Assembly: GCA_026686845.1 (NCBI GenBank) | Contig: JAIVEN010000013.1 | Span: 13,040,001 to 13,104,000 of the forward strand | Reading direction: 5' to 3' | Origin: Adenanthera pavonina | Taxonomy: Eukaryota; Streptophyta; Magnoliopsida; Fabales; Fabaceae | Length of the DNA stretch: 64,000 nucleotides | Shown: piece after piece, positions 1-11,201 of the stretch | Layout of the letters: each line of letters starts with the position of its first letter | How positions within the stretch are numbered: position 1 is the stretch's first letter | Translations under genes and position numbers: made by a program | Notes under the pieces: model-generated | What the model was told of the DNA's origin: nothing | The model's database searches: none | What the model saw: only the letters and a program-made list of their open reading frames with translations

Positions 1-2087
1 TAACATAGTTATATCATCATTCATTGCTCTAAATCCATATATAACATCACAAGAGGACTTAAAGGAACATGAACATGTATAAATATAGAATTTACATCTC
101 AAACATATCTTGATACATTATTTCATAACATAGCATTATAAGTTGTAAAATCAAGTTATTTATCACTATCTTCTTCATTCCTCTTGCTCTCTCCTTGGCC
201 TCTTATATGACTTGTCCCTAGCATATTAGTCATTTGGAAGAGTGAGATTTAAAGAATCTCAGTAGCATTACCATCATACAATTATATTATTATATTTGTC
301 ATGGAAACATCAAGAAAACATCATCTAACACTTTCAAACATATTATGCCATATAATTTCATAAAAATTTTGGTAGAGTTTCCTTTTAGATTTTGTACATC
401 CCAAGGTCACAAAACCCTTCAAAACAAACAAACATATGGTAAAGCATAAAATTTATAGAAATCAAATATGATAATACAGTGCTATAAAGCTACCTTATGC
501 TTACGCTTTCTTTCCTCATGATTTCACCCCTTCTAGGAGCTTGCTTAGGCTTTTTCAATCCTAAGCACAACATCATACAAACATTTAAGCCATTAATTCA
601 ATGACTTCCTTCACAAAGTACTCACTAAACCCTTAAAAACCAATATAGTCTATCTTTGTCTCTTTTATGAAACTCATACTTTTTCTTAAAGTTTTTCATC
701 ATGGGAAACCCATTTTTGGCATATCCATGAAATTCCCACTCTAAGACAGCCTACTAGACTGGCCGGAATTCATAGAAAAAGAGGAAAAATGATTTGCTTC
801 CAAAATACTTAAAACTATCCATGAAAACTTGCTTTAGTACTAGTTTAAGCTTTCTCCTAGGTCTTTGTGCAAAAACTCATCTCTTGTTCAAGCTATGTTA
901 TGGCCAAAATTCATGAAGGGAGAAGGAAGAAGATGACTCCATGAATACACCTTAAACCATGAGAAAACACAACCTTAAGACCATGGAATCTTACCTTTGC
1001 TCTTGATTCTCCAAACTTCAAGTTCCTTGCTTCCTTTTTGTCTTCTCCTTTTCTATCTTTTCTCTCACAACTTGGAGCTCTTGATCTACAAATTTTACAG
1101 CTTTTTACTCACTTAAACACCTTAACCCAAGTCTTAGAGGAGAGATCTAATGAATGAATAATAACTTGGTTAATTTGCCAACTTGAGTAAACTTTAATGA
1201 AATATTATCTAATAATCATTTAAATAAATTCCAACCATATCCCTTGCAGCTACAAATCACGCCACTTTGGGTATTTTCATCCAAAATACTTCATAATTTT
1301 ATCAGTCCAAAATAACTTTTACTGATAAGTTTTACCTGTATTGATTAATTATTTTTACTGTAATTTTCTCTCAATTGGTATATGATTATTCTAAATTTTG
1401 ATTTTAGACTAAACTCATTATCTTATCCCAAAATATATTTGGATGGGGTTCACATATTGTTCCTATCTCTGTACTGCATTTTGTGGAGCCCATAATTCTT
1501 TTTTCGGTATAATAATTACTTTTTGACTTTCAGCACTAATTATAAATTAATATGAACTTAGTTAGCCTCTAAGTAGCATTCCATTGGGCCTGGCTTACCG
1601 TGAGCTATGTTTTGACAGGAAGTTTCCTAATTATGAAAATACTCTTGACTCGAAATAAAATTATAATTTTAAATTCTTTTGAGTTTTTTTTTTGTAATTT
1701 CTCCTATAGACTAATTTGCATAAAATTCTTCCTTCTAGAGACAAAAGAAAATAATTTTCCCAATTTTTCTTCTAACCTGAAAAAATGAATTTTTCCCCTT
1801 AAGCTTAGTAAAAAATATAAATACTTATTCTTTCGGGTACTTTCTCGTAATTTCTAGTTAAATTCAAGAATTAAGTTCTACTAAAGACTTAATTTGCATT
1901 TTATCTCAATTGAAGTCTAAACATAATTTCTTCTAATAACCATATGGGAAATTAATTCCAATTAGAGACCAAGCCAATAAAATTATCATCTTACGTCTTT
2001 TTTCTATTTTTTCATGCATCACATAACATATTCACATATCTCTATACATATAGTGGTAATTTTTCATCCAATTTGGGGGATATTACA
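1..2087. mobile_element. 3' part of a gypsy-type LTR (cut by window edge)
   Basis: Non-coding sequence ending in GATATTACA at 2087, the same kind of end as the two complete solo LTRs at 38023-40763 and 42938-45389, which begin TGTAACA or TGTTACA and end GTTACA. It shares several blocks with them: the tract around 229-270 with GTGAGATTTAAAGAATCTCA, the TCTTCTCC-rich tract near 1030-1080, and the block near 1285-1500 with TACTTTTTG and GGAGCCCA. No protein frame is present. The left end lies outside the window, so its target duplication cannot be tested. Gypsy assignment is inferred from LTR length and terminal sequence only. Confidence 0.55.
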
Positions 2088-2309
2088 TTCTTCAGACATC
2101 CACTTGTTTCTTGCTCTCTAAAATTTTTGAGCTTCTTAACTCTTTAATACAGTTGCAGGACATCCAAGGGAGGAAAGAGGTCAACTAGCAAAAATTAATC
2201 ATGGTTATTTGGCTTATCCTTAGTTAATTCAACAACTTCCTTCTTAAGTTTTCATTAACTAATTAAACAATCAAGTTAACATGTGGGAAGCTACTGTATC
2301 ACACCAACT

Positions 2310-3010
2310 AAGGGAGGGATTTGTCAAAAATACTGCATATTTTTCCTAGTCTCGATATATTTTGTATCGATTAATTTTACTTGGACTAGTAAAGTTATTT
2401 TTGAAGTATTTTATTACTTTATAGATATAGAATTAATCTATATTTGAATTTGTGTTTAATTAATTATCTTGTTCCAAAAAGGGTTTATGTGGTGTCCACA
2501 TATTTTTCCTCATACTTTTTTGCCTTTTGTGGGGCCCACAATACCTCCTTTTTCTGTATATGGTTGCTTTTATCTCTTGACACTAAACTTTTCTTTGCAT
2601 TAAATCAATCAACCTCTATGCAATAATATCATTGGGTTTGGCATTTTGTGAGCTTCGTTTTGACAATAATATTTATTCTTTCAAGTATTTTCTCATAATT
2701 TATCCAAGGGACCAAACTTTAAATAAGTACTTTTTATGCTTTTCATACTATACTTTCAATTTGCTCTATTTTTCAATCTCAACCTCCTGACTATCTAATA
2801 TTATATCTTTATGCTCAACTCGTCATGAGCTTCGATTCAAGAGGTATATTGCTTGATTTCGAATTGTGATTCTAGAATTAACTCCTACTAAAGACCTTTT
2901 TTGCATTCTATTCTAACTAAGGACAAAACATAATTTTTTCTAAGGATCATATGGGAAATTAATTCCAATTAAGGGGGCCAAGCATGTGAAATTACGGATT
3001 TGCCCCTTGT
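2310..3010. repeat. Partial second copy of the same LTR family
   Basis: Starts near TTGTCAAAAATACTGCATA and runs through GTGGTGTCCACATA, TGTGGGGCCCACAA and ATTCTTTCAAGTATTTTCTCA. These blocks recur in the same order near 1290-1990, 40150-40740 and 58240-58990. Only the distal part of the LTR is present and no terminal GTTACA end was found, so it is a truncated fragment. Short bridging DNA at 2088-2309 shows no feature. Confidence 0.5.
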
Positions 3011-3936
3011 GGAATTTACAAAATATTTCACATGTGGTATCTTTCCATTTCTACTTTTAAAACATTCCTATTTGGCATATCATAGTCGCACTTTGAACAT
3101 AGCCTTGAAAATCGGAATGTTACAAGTTCTATCTTCCTCTTGGATTCTTTAATAATTTGTTCCTTGTATATATTCAACCATGGTCTACAAGTTTTGTGAT
3201 CAACAAAATACAAATACTCCAATGTAATAAATCAAATTTTTATCAGCTGAACAAATTTTAGTTAGCTTGAAAAAAAAATGAAGAATGTGGACTTCAAAAT
3301 TGAGCAAATTCGAACAGAGTCCTTTTTTTCTTCTCAAACAAAGGGAAAAAGATGAAGAAGCCCCGCAACCCCCCTCCCATCCTCATCATAAAAGTAGACT
3401 GGATAAGATTTATACAGAGCCGTTGTATTTTCATTAATGAAAACAAGTTTTTTATTTAAAAAATGAAAACAGAATTTTTTAAATTCAAAATTTTTCAGAT
3501 AATTCACTTTACTTTCATCAAATTGAAAATGGAAGTGAAAAAATTAATAAAGTATTATCTTAATTTTTTTCAAAATGATAATAAATCATATAATTTTTTA
3601 TATTATAAAATAAGCACAAATTTTATTGAAATTAATATACAATTGAAATATGATAAAAAAAAAAACAACTACTGTTTAATAAAAATTAAAAAATATGTTT
3701 TAAAATTATTTCTACTTTGGATTAAAAATGTAAATTTATTTTAGAATTTTCGCTTAAACTTTTCATATATTGATTAAATAGATGTTTAATATTTATTGTA
3801 TTATAACAATATTTTTATCAAAATCAATATATTATGACTTATCTTTTGCTATAGAAACAATTAAGGTAGAATATCTTTTGATTTTAAACATAAGAGTATT
3901 GATTACCAACATATGTCAATTGTTGCAATGATGGTA
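3011..3936. other. AT-rich intergenic DNA, no gene seen
   Basis: Very AT-rich sequence with short spurious reading frames such as the one at 3463-3744, which is dominated by Lys, Asn, Ile and Phe as expected from composition alone. No RNA gene or transposon end was recognised apart from the flank of the CACTA element that begins at 3937. Confidence 0.5.
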
Positions 3937-6900
3937 CACTACTACAAAAAGTGATTTTTATATCGGTTATTTACATCGGTTAAAAAAAAACCAATATAAA
4001 ATGATGACCGGTGGTAATTTTGTAAATAAATTTATAACTTTACATCTTTTTACATCGGTTTTTTAATAAAACCGATGTAAATATGTTTATCCGAATAAAA
4101 CTTATATTAATGGGAGTAAATAAAAATATAATTACATTATGTAATCTATTACAATATATTTTAAGATATTTTTTATTATTATTTAATTTTTATTTCGATT
4201 TTTAAGAGAAACTGATACAAACATGTCTTTATATTTTTTTCTATCTTCATATTTTTAGTACAAGATTAACTTAAATTTTCAATTGTATAGAAATAGAATT
4301 TTCTTAAGAATTAAAATGATATACTAAAGTTAAATAAATAAAAATATGTAATACTATATGATTATAATTAGATTTTTATATTATAATATTTGTGAAGAAG
4401 TATAAATTAATATATTTTCATATATCTATATATGATATTTACATCATTTTTTTAAATCAATATAAATTTGAATTTCGGCTTAAATTATTTCCGTCCAACA
4501 TATAAGAACTATATGATTATATTATATTTTTATATTACAATATATTAATTTTTTAATTAATAAAACTAAATAAAAATATGCAAGTAATATAAAAATATAG
4601 GATTATGATTAGATTTTTATATTAACATATTTATATACAAGTATGATTTATCATTTTATCAATAGAAAATAATTATTTATTATATTCATAATATTTATAT
4701 CGGTTTTTTATAATAAACTGATGTAAAGGATCATTTTCTTCCTTTTTTTTATATAAAATTTTTAAAAAATTTACATCGGTTTTATATAAAAAACCGATGT
4801 AAAACTTTTAGTTTCTTTTCATTTTTTATACAAATTTTTTTAAGAAAATTTACATCGGTTTTATATAAAAAACCGATGTAAAATTTTTAGTTTCTTTTTT
4901 TTTTTTAAATAAATTTTTCAAAAAAAATTTACATCGGTTTTATATAAAAAACCGATGTAAAACTTTTAGTTTTTATCTATTTCCCTCCCTTATCAGCGCT
5001 CGAAATTAAGTTTCAGATTTCAGCTCCCTCTAAACGCAGTCTTCTTCTTCCAGAACTGCTCTTGACTTGCCACTCCCACACTCATCCATTTTCTGCAGAT
5101 CTCCATTGCCACCACATTACTTCCCTATCACACACGGCAGTCACCTCTCTCTTGAACGCCGTCGCTATCCACGATCCTTCCCTCTCGCACTCGGCCTCAC
5201 TTTCTCGATTGAAACCCACGAACAGTTCGAAGCTTCCTCCTACGTGATTGTCGCCGTCATCCACTTTGCTCCCTCCATCAGTCTCCGTCACACACTCTAC
5301 TCCCTCCATGGTCACCATTGTGCTCTGCCTCGACTCCCTCCGTCGGTCTCTATTTTTATCATTTGTGAGTTTTTTTTATATTATTTTTTCTTAATTTTTA
5401 GTTGAATTTATTTTTTAAATTTTCAGTTAATTTAATTAATTTCTATATTCATGCAAACACTCATCTTTTTAGTTTCCTTGTTCTAAAAATGTGCTTATTT
5501 TTTATTAGGGATTTTAGCCAAATCTATTAGCCCAAGGGTGCTTATGTGCTCAAGGAAGTTTATTTTGTATTGGTATTTTAATCTTAGTTGTTGGAGAATT
5601 TTTGGGAGATCTATTATTTAGAGGAGATTCAGCTATAATTTATATATAACTCAGAACATTAACGTATTTTATGAAAATTATGGAACTAATGCAAATGATT
5701 TATTTCTGGTAATTAAATTTTGGGGCTTGACTTCTCTTGAATATGGAAATTATAATATAGCTCTTTATAATTAAATATATCTTGTGGACGCCAATCTTCT
5801 TTAAGTAATTATGGATTGTTTCCTGAATTTTGTGTTTCAATTTTAGCTATTGTAGAACTATGGGGAGATCCAATATTTAATGATGACTCTACCAAAATTG
5901 GATTTGTATCTTGCAAGCAAAATGAGTAAGTTTTTTTTTTAAATATCTTTATGATGAATAATCCACCTTTGGTAATGTTATCTGGCTGAAGTGTGTAAAC
6001 TTGATTTGGTTACTTGAAGTACTTTATGATTTATACTTGTATCTCCTATGTATAAAGCTTGATATTTCTTGTTTTTAGTTGCAAGTTATACATTTTTTCA
6101 CCTGCTGTTTGTGAGAATTTTGTAAGTATGGAAATTATGTTACTGTAATCCATATATTTCTTATTATCTTATTCCTTAAATTATTTATGTTGAATATATG
6201 GTTATATACAATGACTTTGATATTTAAAGAAGAGTCTCTTAACTTTTTGTCCTATCAGATGGGGATACAGGAAGTGGAAGTATGAGTACTAACGTGGTGG
6301 TTACCCTTCCTACAATCAAGGATAATGACAAAGATGTAATGTTTTATTACTAGACCTGTATAATTGCTTTATTCTAGTTCAGTATTTTAGATATATAAAT
6401 AAGATATAGAGACTTATATGTTTTACTGCTAGAGCTGATTTATTTTAGTTTAGTATTTTGGGAATAGTTAAGGATATTTTAGTGTGATATTAGAAATATG
6501 ATATTTTGGTATAAGACTTATATGAATTTTACAATTTCCATTAATTCTATTAAACCATTTTTTGGGATATAACTCTAGTAAAAGTTCACTTTAGATATAT
6601 ACTCAATAATTATTTTTGGCATTATGGCTATTATGGCTATAAAATTTGCTCAGCTATTTTGGAAATTTGGTTGTAAATTCATGTCTGAATATAAATTACA
6701 CTTATTACGGCATAAAAAAAAAGTTCAAAGTTACATCGGTTTTTTAATATAACCGATATAAAAAGCATATTTTTCTATATCGGTTTTGTATTAAAAATCG
6801 ATGTAAAAATAGTTTTTCTATATCGGTTTTTCTATTAAAAACCGATGTAAAAGCAATTTTTTTACATCGGATAAAAAACCGATATAAAAACAATTTTTTC

Positions 6901-6985
6901 TATATCACCTGCTTTTACATCACTTTTAAAACCGATTTAAAAAGTCTAAAATAACCGATGTAAATTGGGGTTCTGTGTAGTAGTG
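3937..6985. mobile_element. Non-autonomous CACTA (En/Spm-like) DNA transposon
   Basis: The left end reads CACTACTACAAAAAGTG and the right end, read on the minus strand, CACTACTACACAGAACC, which is a CACTA-type terminal inverted repeat. GTA flanks both sides (3934-3936 and 6986-6988), a perfect 3-bp target duplication as made by CACTA transposases. Subterminal regions (3960-4080, 4690-4960, 6730-6960) are packed with ACATCGGTTTT in both orientations, the usual transposase-binding arrangement. No transposase frame was seen. The middle (about 4985-5400) is less AT-rich and pyrimidine-rich with short open frames. It may be a captured gene leader or part of the element's own leader. Confidence 0.88.
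4771..4960. repeat. Three tandem palindromes inside the CACTA element
   Basis: Near-identical perfect palindromes at 4771-4802, 4850-4881 and 4929-4960, spaced 79 bp apart. Each reads TTACATCGG, an AT loop, then CCGATGTAA. The spacer (CTTTTAGTTTCTTTT type) is repeated as well, so this is a tandem array of about 79-bp units that can each fold into a hairpin. Confidence 0.85.
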
Positions 6986-7280
6986 GTAATTAGAAGAACA
7001 ACAACTCCTTAGTAGATTCATCCAATTCAATTTAGATTAGTCAGTATTCATTGTGAATTTTAGAGATTGTGTCCATTTAGAAAGAGATAAAAAAGGAAAT
7101 AAAATAAGGAATTTGTAAAAATAATAGAGAAGATAGTCTTATATATACTTTCATTCTTTTATGTCATTATTTGTCTTAAAGTACTATACATGTTTTTCAT
7201 AAATTGTTCAAAGTCTAATATAAACTGCATTATTCATGACTTATATATGAAAAGTGGCCTTGTTATAGGTTTTTATCAAT
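6986..7280. other. Short intergenic gap, nothing recognised
   Basis: AT-rich sequence between the CACTA element and the split hAT-like element. No coding potential or repeat structure was recognised. Confidence 0.4.
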
Positions 7281-7312
7281 GTATCAAAAAATCGGACTGG
7301 ACTGGTGGAATT
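7281..7312. mobile_element. Left fragment of a hAT-like MITE split by the Sirevirus
   Basis: GTATCAAAAAATCGGACTGG at 7281-7300 is an imperfect inverted match to the sequence ending at 21494 on the far side of the retrotransposon, which reads GTATTAAAAATTGAACCG on the minus strand. GGAATT at the right edge abuts the LTR. Removing 7313-20978 and one target duplication would place these ends about 550 bp apart. The hAT label is inferred from the end sequence and size. Confidence 0.5.
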
Positions 7313-8972
7313 TGTTAGATAAGCTGGCTTCCTAAGGGGGGTGAATTGGGAAGATTATAAATTTTTCTGCAAAACGTGAAGAAAGTGAAGAAAGCAAAGA
7401 GTAATGGTAAAACAAAGTATAAACAAATAAACAGTAAAAGAGTAGTAGGGAAGAGAAGACTCAGATATTTATCCTGGTTCAATCTCTCAACTTGACTTAC
7501 GTCCAGTCTCCAAGTCACCACTTGAGATTTTCTACTATTCTACAAGAATTCAGTGGGTTTCTTGCAAATGCCACAGTACAGCGTTGATGCTCTATTTCTA
7601 GAGCTCACACTTTCACTCTTTGCACTCTCAATGAGTACTTTTCCAATCCCTTGTCATATCCCCTCACAAGAAAATCTTTCTTCCAGATGAAGATAAGATT
7701 ATTTACAATGAATAAACTCTCTTAATCAGAGTGTATATGAAAGTTAAAGTACAAATATTGAACTATGTGAGAGTAGGAGACTTGAGTAGATAATTTGGCA
7801 GAGTTTCAATATATACAAAGTGATTTTTTATTACCCGCATCTTCAAATGAAGTTCTATTTATAGATTTCTACCTCAACTATACGTTAGAGACAAGATCTA
7901 GTCGTTAGAGACGTTACCCAACGGTTATTCTGAGAAACTATCCATTTACCAACCGCATTTAATGCTTTTGACACTCAAAGTTTGAATTTAAGTTGGTCAA
8001 TAGACGAATTTCACAGAAACCGAAAGTTACAGCCCTTAACATTAAACTCTCGAAGTTCGTCTGTCATGAAGTAAAATTCAAATTTTCATCTTTAGAAAAT
8101 GATTCTATATTGGAACATACGAATTTTCATGTTTAAAGTCATTTAATTAAGTGTGAACAGTAATTTCAATTTGCTACAGTACCTTCGAAATTCGAATTTT
8201 GGAACCCCAAAATTCGTCTGTCAGAAGCTAGTTCAATGAGGCACAATAGTTCATCAATTCGAAATTTGAATTTCCAAAGGGCAAAGTTTGTCTGTCAGAG
8301 AGACCTCTTTTCAGACTTACTATAAAATTCAAATTTCTGAATATTGTCATTCGTATATCAACATATCAACACAACAAACTCATAGGCTTTGTTTATGAAA
8401 TTCAAATTTTCAAGTTCAAAGTTCATGTGTTAGTGAGTAATTTTAAAGCTCTTTTTGAACTTGTTTTCATATGAACTTTGACATGTTCTCAGGCGAATTT
8501 TTTAATTTTCATAAGTTGCATTTTATTTGAAATTCAAATTTTCAAAAGCCAAAGTTCGTCTGTCATTGAAAGCTCTTTTCAGACACGTATCAAAATTCAA
8601 ATTTCTCAAGCCAAAATTCATCTGTCAGAGAAGCCTCTTTTCAGACTTGTTCATTTTCAATACGAAATTTGAATTTCCAAAGGCAAAGTTCAAATTTTCA
8701 AAACAGCAGATCAATATAAACCTTTCAAACTTCGTTTGTTGGTAGGTGTTTTTCAAATATTCTATGAATTAACATAGAATTAAGTTTTTAAAACATCTTT
8801 TCACCAAATCAAAGTCTTCTACTCAAATTAAAATATTACTAAACATTCTACATCTATTCTTGCACTGATTTCTCCAGAATTCCTTCACTTGAAACCTTTT
8901 TGTGCACCTTTAATATCTTTACTCCAAGCTCTTGAAGGTTGGTTTGGAATCATCAAAACACTTAATTCAACA
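7313..8972 (-). repeat. 3' LTR of the Sirevirus
   Basis: Begins TGTTAGATAAGC and ends TTAATTCAACA. It matches 19318-20978 along its whole length with scattered substitutions. On the minus strand the LTR runs TGTTGAATT to CTTATCTAACA. The interior at about 7970-8720 holds repeated pairs of AAATTC-AATTT and AAGTTCGTCTGTCA-type motifs. Confidence 0.92.
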
Positions 8973-8989
8973 TTCTCCCCCTTTTTGAT
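8973..8989 (-). other. Polypurine tract of the Sirevirus
   Basis: The + strand TTCTCCCCCTTTTT directly after the left LTR is a purine run on the coding strand of the element, abutting the 3' LTR where the plus-strand primer should lie. The following DNA up to 9276 is the untranslated tail of the internal region, with no recognised frame on the minus strand. Confidence 0.75.
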
Positions 8990-9276
8990 GATGACAAAAC
9001 AACTTACAAACTGGATTAGTACTTGGGTTTGCTTTAACAAGCTCCCTCTCAACATATGCATTATAATCCAAAAGATATCACGTATAGTAGATCAAGTAAA
9101 GATATTTATTAGCTCATTTAAAGTCCAACAAGAACAGTTCATTGCAATCGAGGAATTCCTTCATTTCATCAGATGTTACTTTACAACAATGCAAAATATT
9201 ACAAAATACAGAAACACAGTACACAACAACAGAAACACAAAACAACACTACGAGAGGACCCAAGCATAAGCTCTAA

Positions 9277-9341
9277 TCACTTTTTCTTTGACTTGGTCTT
9301 CTTGCTGTAGGATTTTCCTGAATGCTCTGCAGCAGACTTTC
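9277..9341 (-). pseudogene. C-terminal tail of the env-like frame, cut off by the solo LTR
   Basis: On the minus strand, the frame entering the solo LTR at 11202 resumes in the same phase at 9336 once the LTR and one copy of the CTTTC duplication are discounted. It encodes a short Lys- and Ser-rich tail and stops at the TGA at 9277-9279. This shows that the solo LTR landed inside the env-like coding region and marks the original end of that frame. Confidence 0.75.
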
Positions 9342-11201
9342 TGTTAGCAAGGCTGACTTCCCAAGAGGGAGGGTGAATTGGAAGTCTGAGATTTTTCTGC
9401 ACAAAGTGAAGTTAGTGAAGATATCACAGTATAATGAAAACAATGCGTAAAACAGAGCAAAGTGAAGGGTAGAGATAAGGAAAAGAGAACTCAATGATTT
9501 ATCCTGGTTCGGTCTATTCTCTTGACCTACATCCAGTCCCCAAGACACTTCTTGAGATTTATCCACTATATAGCAAGAATTTCAGTGGGCTTCTTGCTAA
9601 AGCCACAGTACATGAGTATGCTCTGTTTCTGAGCTCTCTCACACTCTCCAAGCACTTTCACTATGTGCTTCCCAATCCCCTTGTGAATACCCCTCACAAG
9701 TAAATCTATCTCCCAGATGAAGAATAGATTGATTACAATGAAATAACTCTCTTGTAAAGAGTAGATATGAAAGTTTAAGTACAAGTTTAGAAGTTAAGAG
9801 GGTAAAAGCTTTTGAGAAGAAGATTTAGCAGAAATTCGGTATATACAAGTTTGATTCATTACCCACAACTTCAAATGATGTTGTATTTATAGATTTAGGT
9901 CTCAAATATCCGTTAGAGACTAAATCTATCCTTTGGGGAAGTTATTCAACGGTTACTCTGAAAAATTATCCGTTTACCAACAGTATTTAATGTTTCTGAC
10001 ATACTGAAATTCGAATTTTGGTTGGCCAACACACGAATTTCGAAGGAATCGAAGATTAAAGCTTCCAACGTTACAGCACGAAGTTCGTTTGTTCATGAAG
10101 TGAAATTCGAATTTTGAAACTTACAAAATATTTTCACAATGTGACATACGAATTTTCAAGAAGAAAGTTTTTCGGTTAAGTGTGAACAGTGTTTTCAATT
10201 TTCTACAGTGCCTTCGAAATTCGAATTTTGGATCCCCAAAATTCGTCTGTCCATTGAACAGTTAAAGAGGCATAGTAGATTACTTTCTTCGAAATTTGAA
10301 TTTTGAAAGGGTGAAATTCGTCTGTCAGAGAGACTCTTTTCAGACTGATTTCATCATTCGAATGTTGCAAGTTCTTGTCATTCGTATGTCAATGTTTTAC
10401 TTCAACAGACTCAAGAACTCAGCTTCTGAAATTCGAATTTCAATGTTCAAAGTTCGTCTGTCAGAGAGCAGTTTTGAAACTTAAATCACTCTTGATTTCA
10501 GGTGAACTTTAACATAGTTTCAGACGAATTTCTTCCATTTTCTCAAGTTTTGTTTTGTTTGAAATTCGAATTTTGAAGACTCAAAGTTCGTCTATTGCAA
10601 AGAAGCATCTTTCAGACTTATATGAAAATTCGAATGTTGGAAGTTCAAAATTCGTCTGTCAGAGAGCATTTATCAAACTCAATTTCATTTTGATTTCATA
10701 TGCACTTTATCATAGTTTCAGACGAATTTCTTTGGTTTTTACAAACTTTATTTTACTCGAAATTCGAATTTTGAAAGTGTGAAGTTCGTCTGTTACCAAA
10801 AGGCCTCTTTCAGACTAGATGAAAATTCGAATTTTGAACAACCAAAATTCGTCTGACAGAGAGCCATCTCTTTAGACTTATTCAGTTTTAGCTCGAAATT
10901 TGAATTTCCAAAGGCAAAGTTCGAATTTCCAACTTGTCACTTTAGCTTAAACTTTCAACCTTCGTCTGTTTGTGGGTGTTTTTCAGATATTTAAAGATTT
11001 AATATAAAATCAAAGTTTGAAAACATCTTTTCTTCAAATCAAAATCTTTTACCCAGTCATAATAAAAACTAAGGATCCTACAAAAGATCTATCAGCAAGA
11101 ACTCAGAAAATCTTCACTTGAGACAGCTTTGATCTCCTTTGATATCTTCAATCCAAGCTCTTGAATGTTGGTTTGGAATCATCAAAACTCTTGATTCAAC
11201 A
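9342..11201 (-). mobile_element. Nested solo LTR of a related Sirevirus
   Basis: An 1860-bp LTR with the same ends as the host LTRs (TGTTAGCAAGG and TTGATTCAACA) but clearly diverged in sequence, flanked by CTTTC on both sides (9337-9341 and 11202-11206), a perfect 5-bp target duplication. No internal region of its own is present, so it is a solo LTR left by recombination between the two LTRs of an earlier insertion. It interrupts the env-like frame of the host element. Its interior carries about nine copies of an AAATTCGTCTGTCAGAG-type motif between 10090 and 10970. Confidence 0.9.

Noticed and set aside
4771..4960. Regularly spaced palindromic repeats resembling a CRISPR array.
   Set aside because: The spacers are themselves repeated, the host is a plant, and the motif is the subterminal repeat of a CACTA element with defined ends and target duplication.
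5062..5405. Overlapping frames of 61-112 codons in the CACTA core, on both strands.
   Set aside because: No motif, no splice context, and both strands are open. They are more likely transposon leader or captured untranslated sequence.
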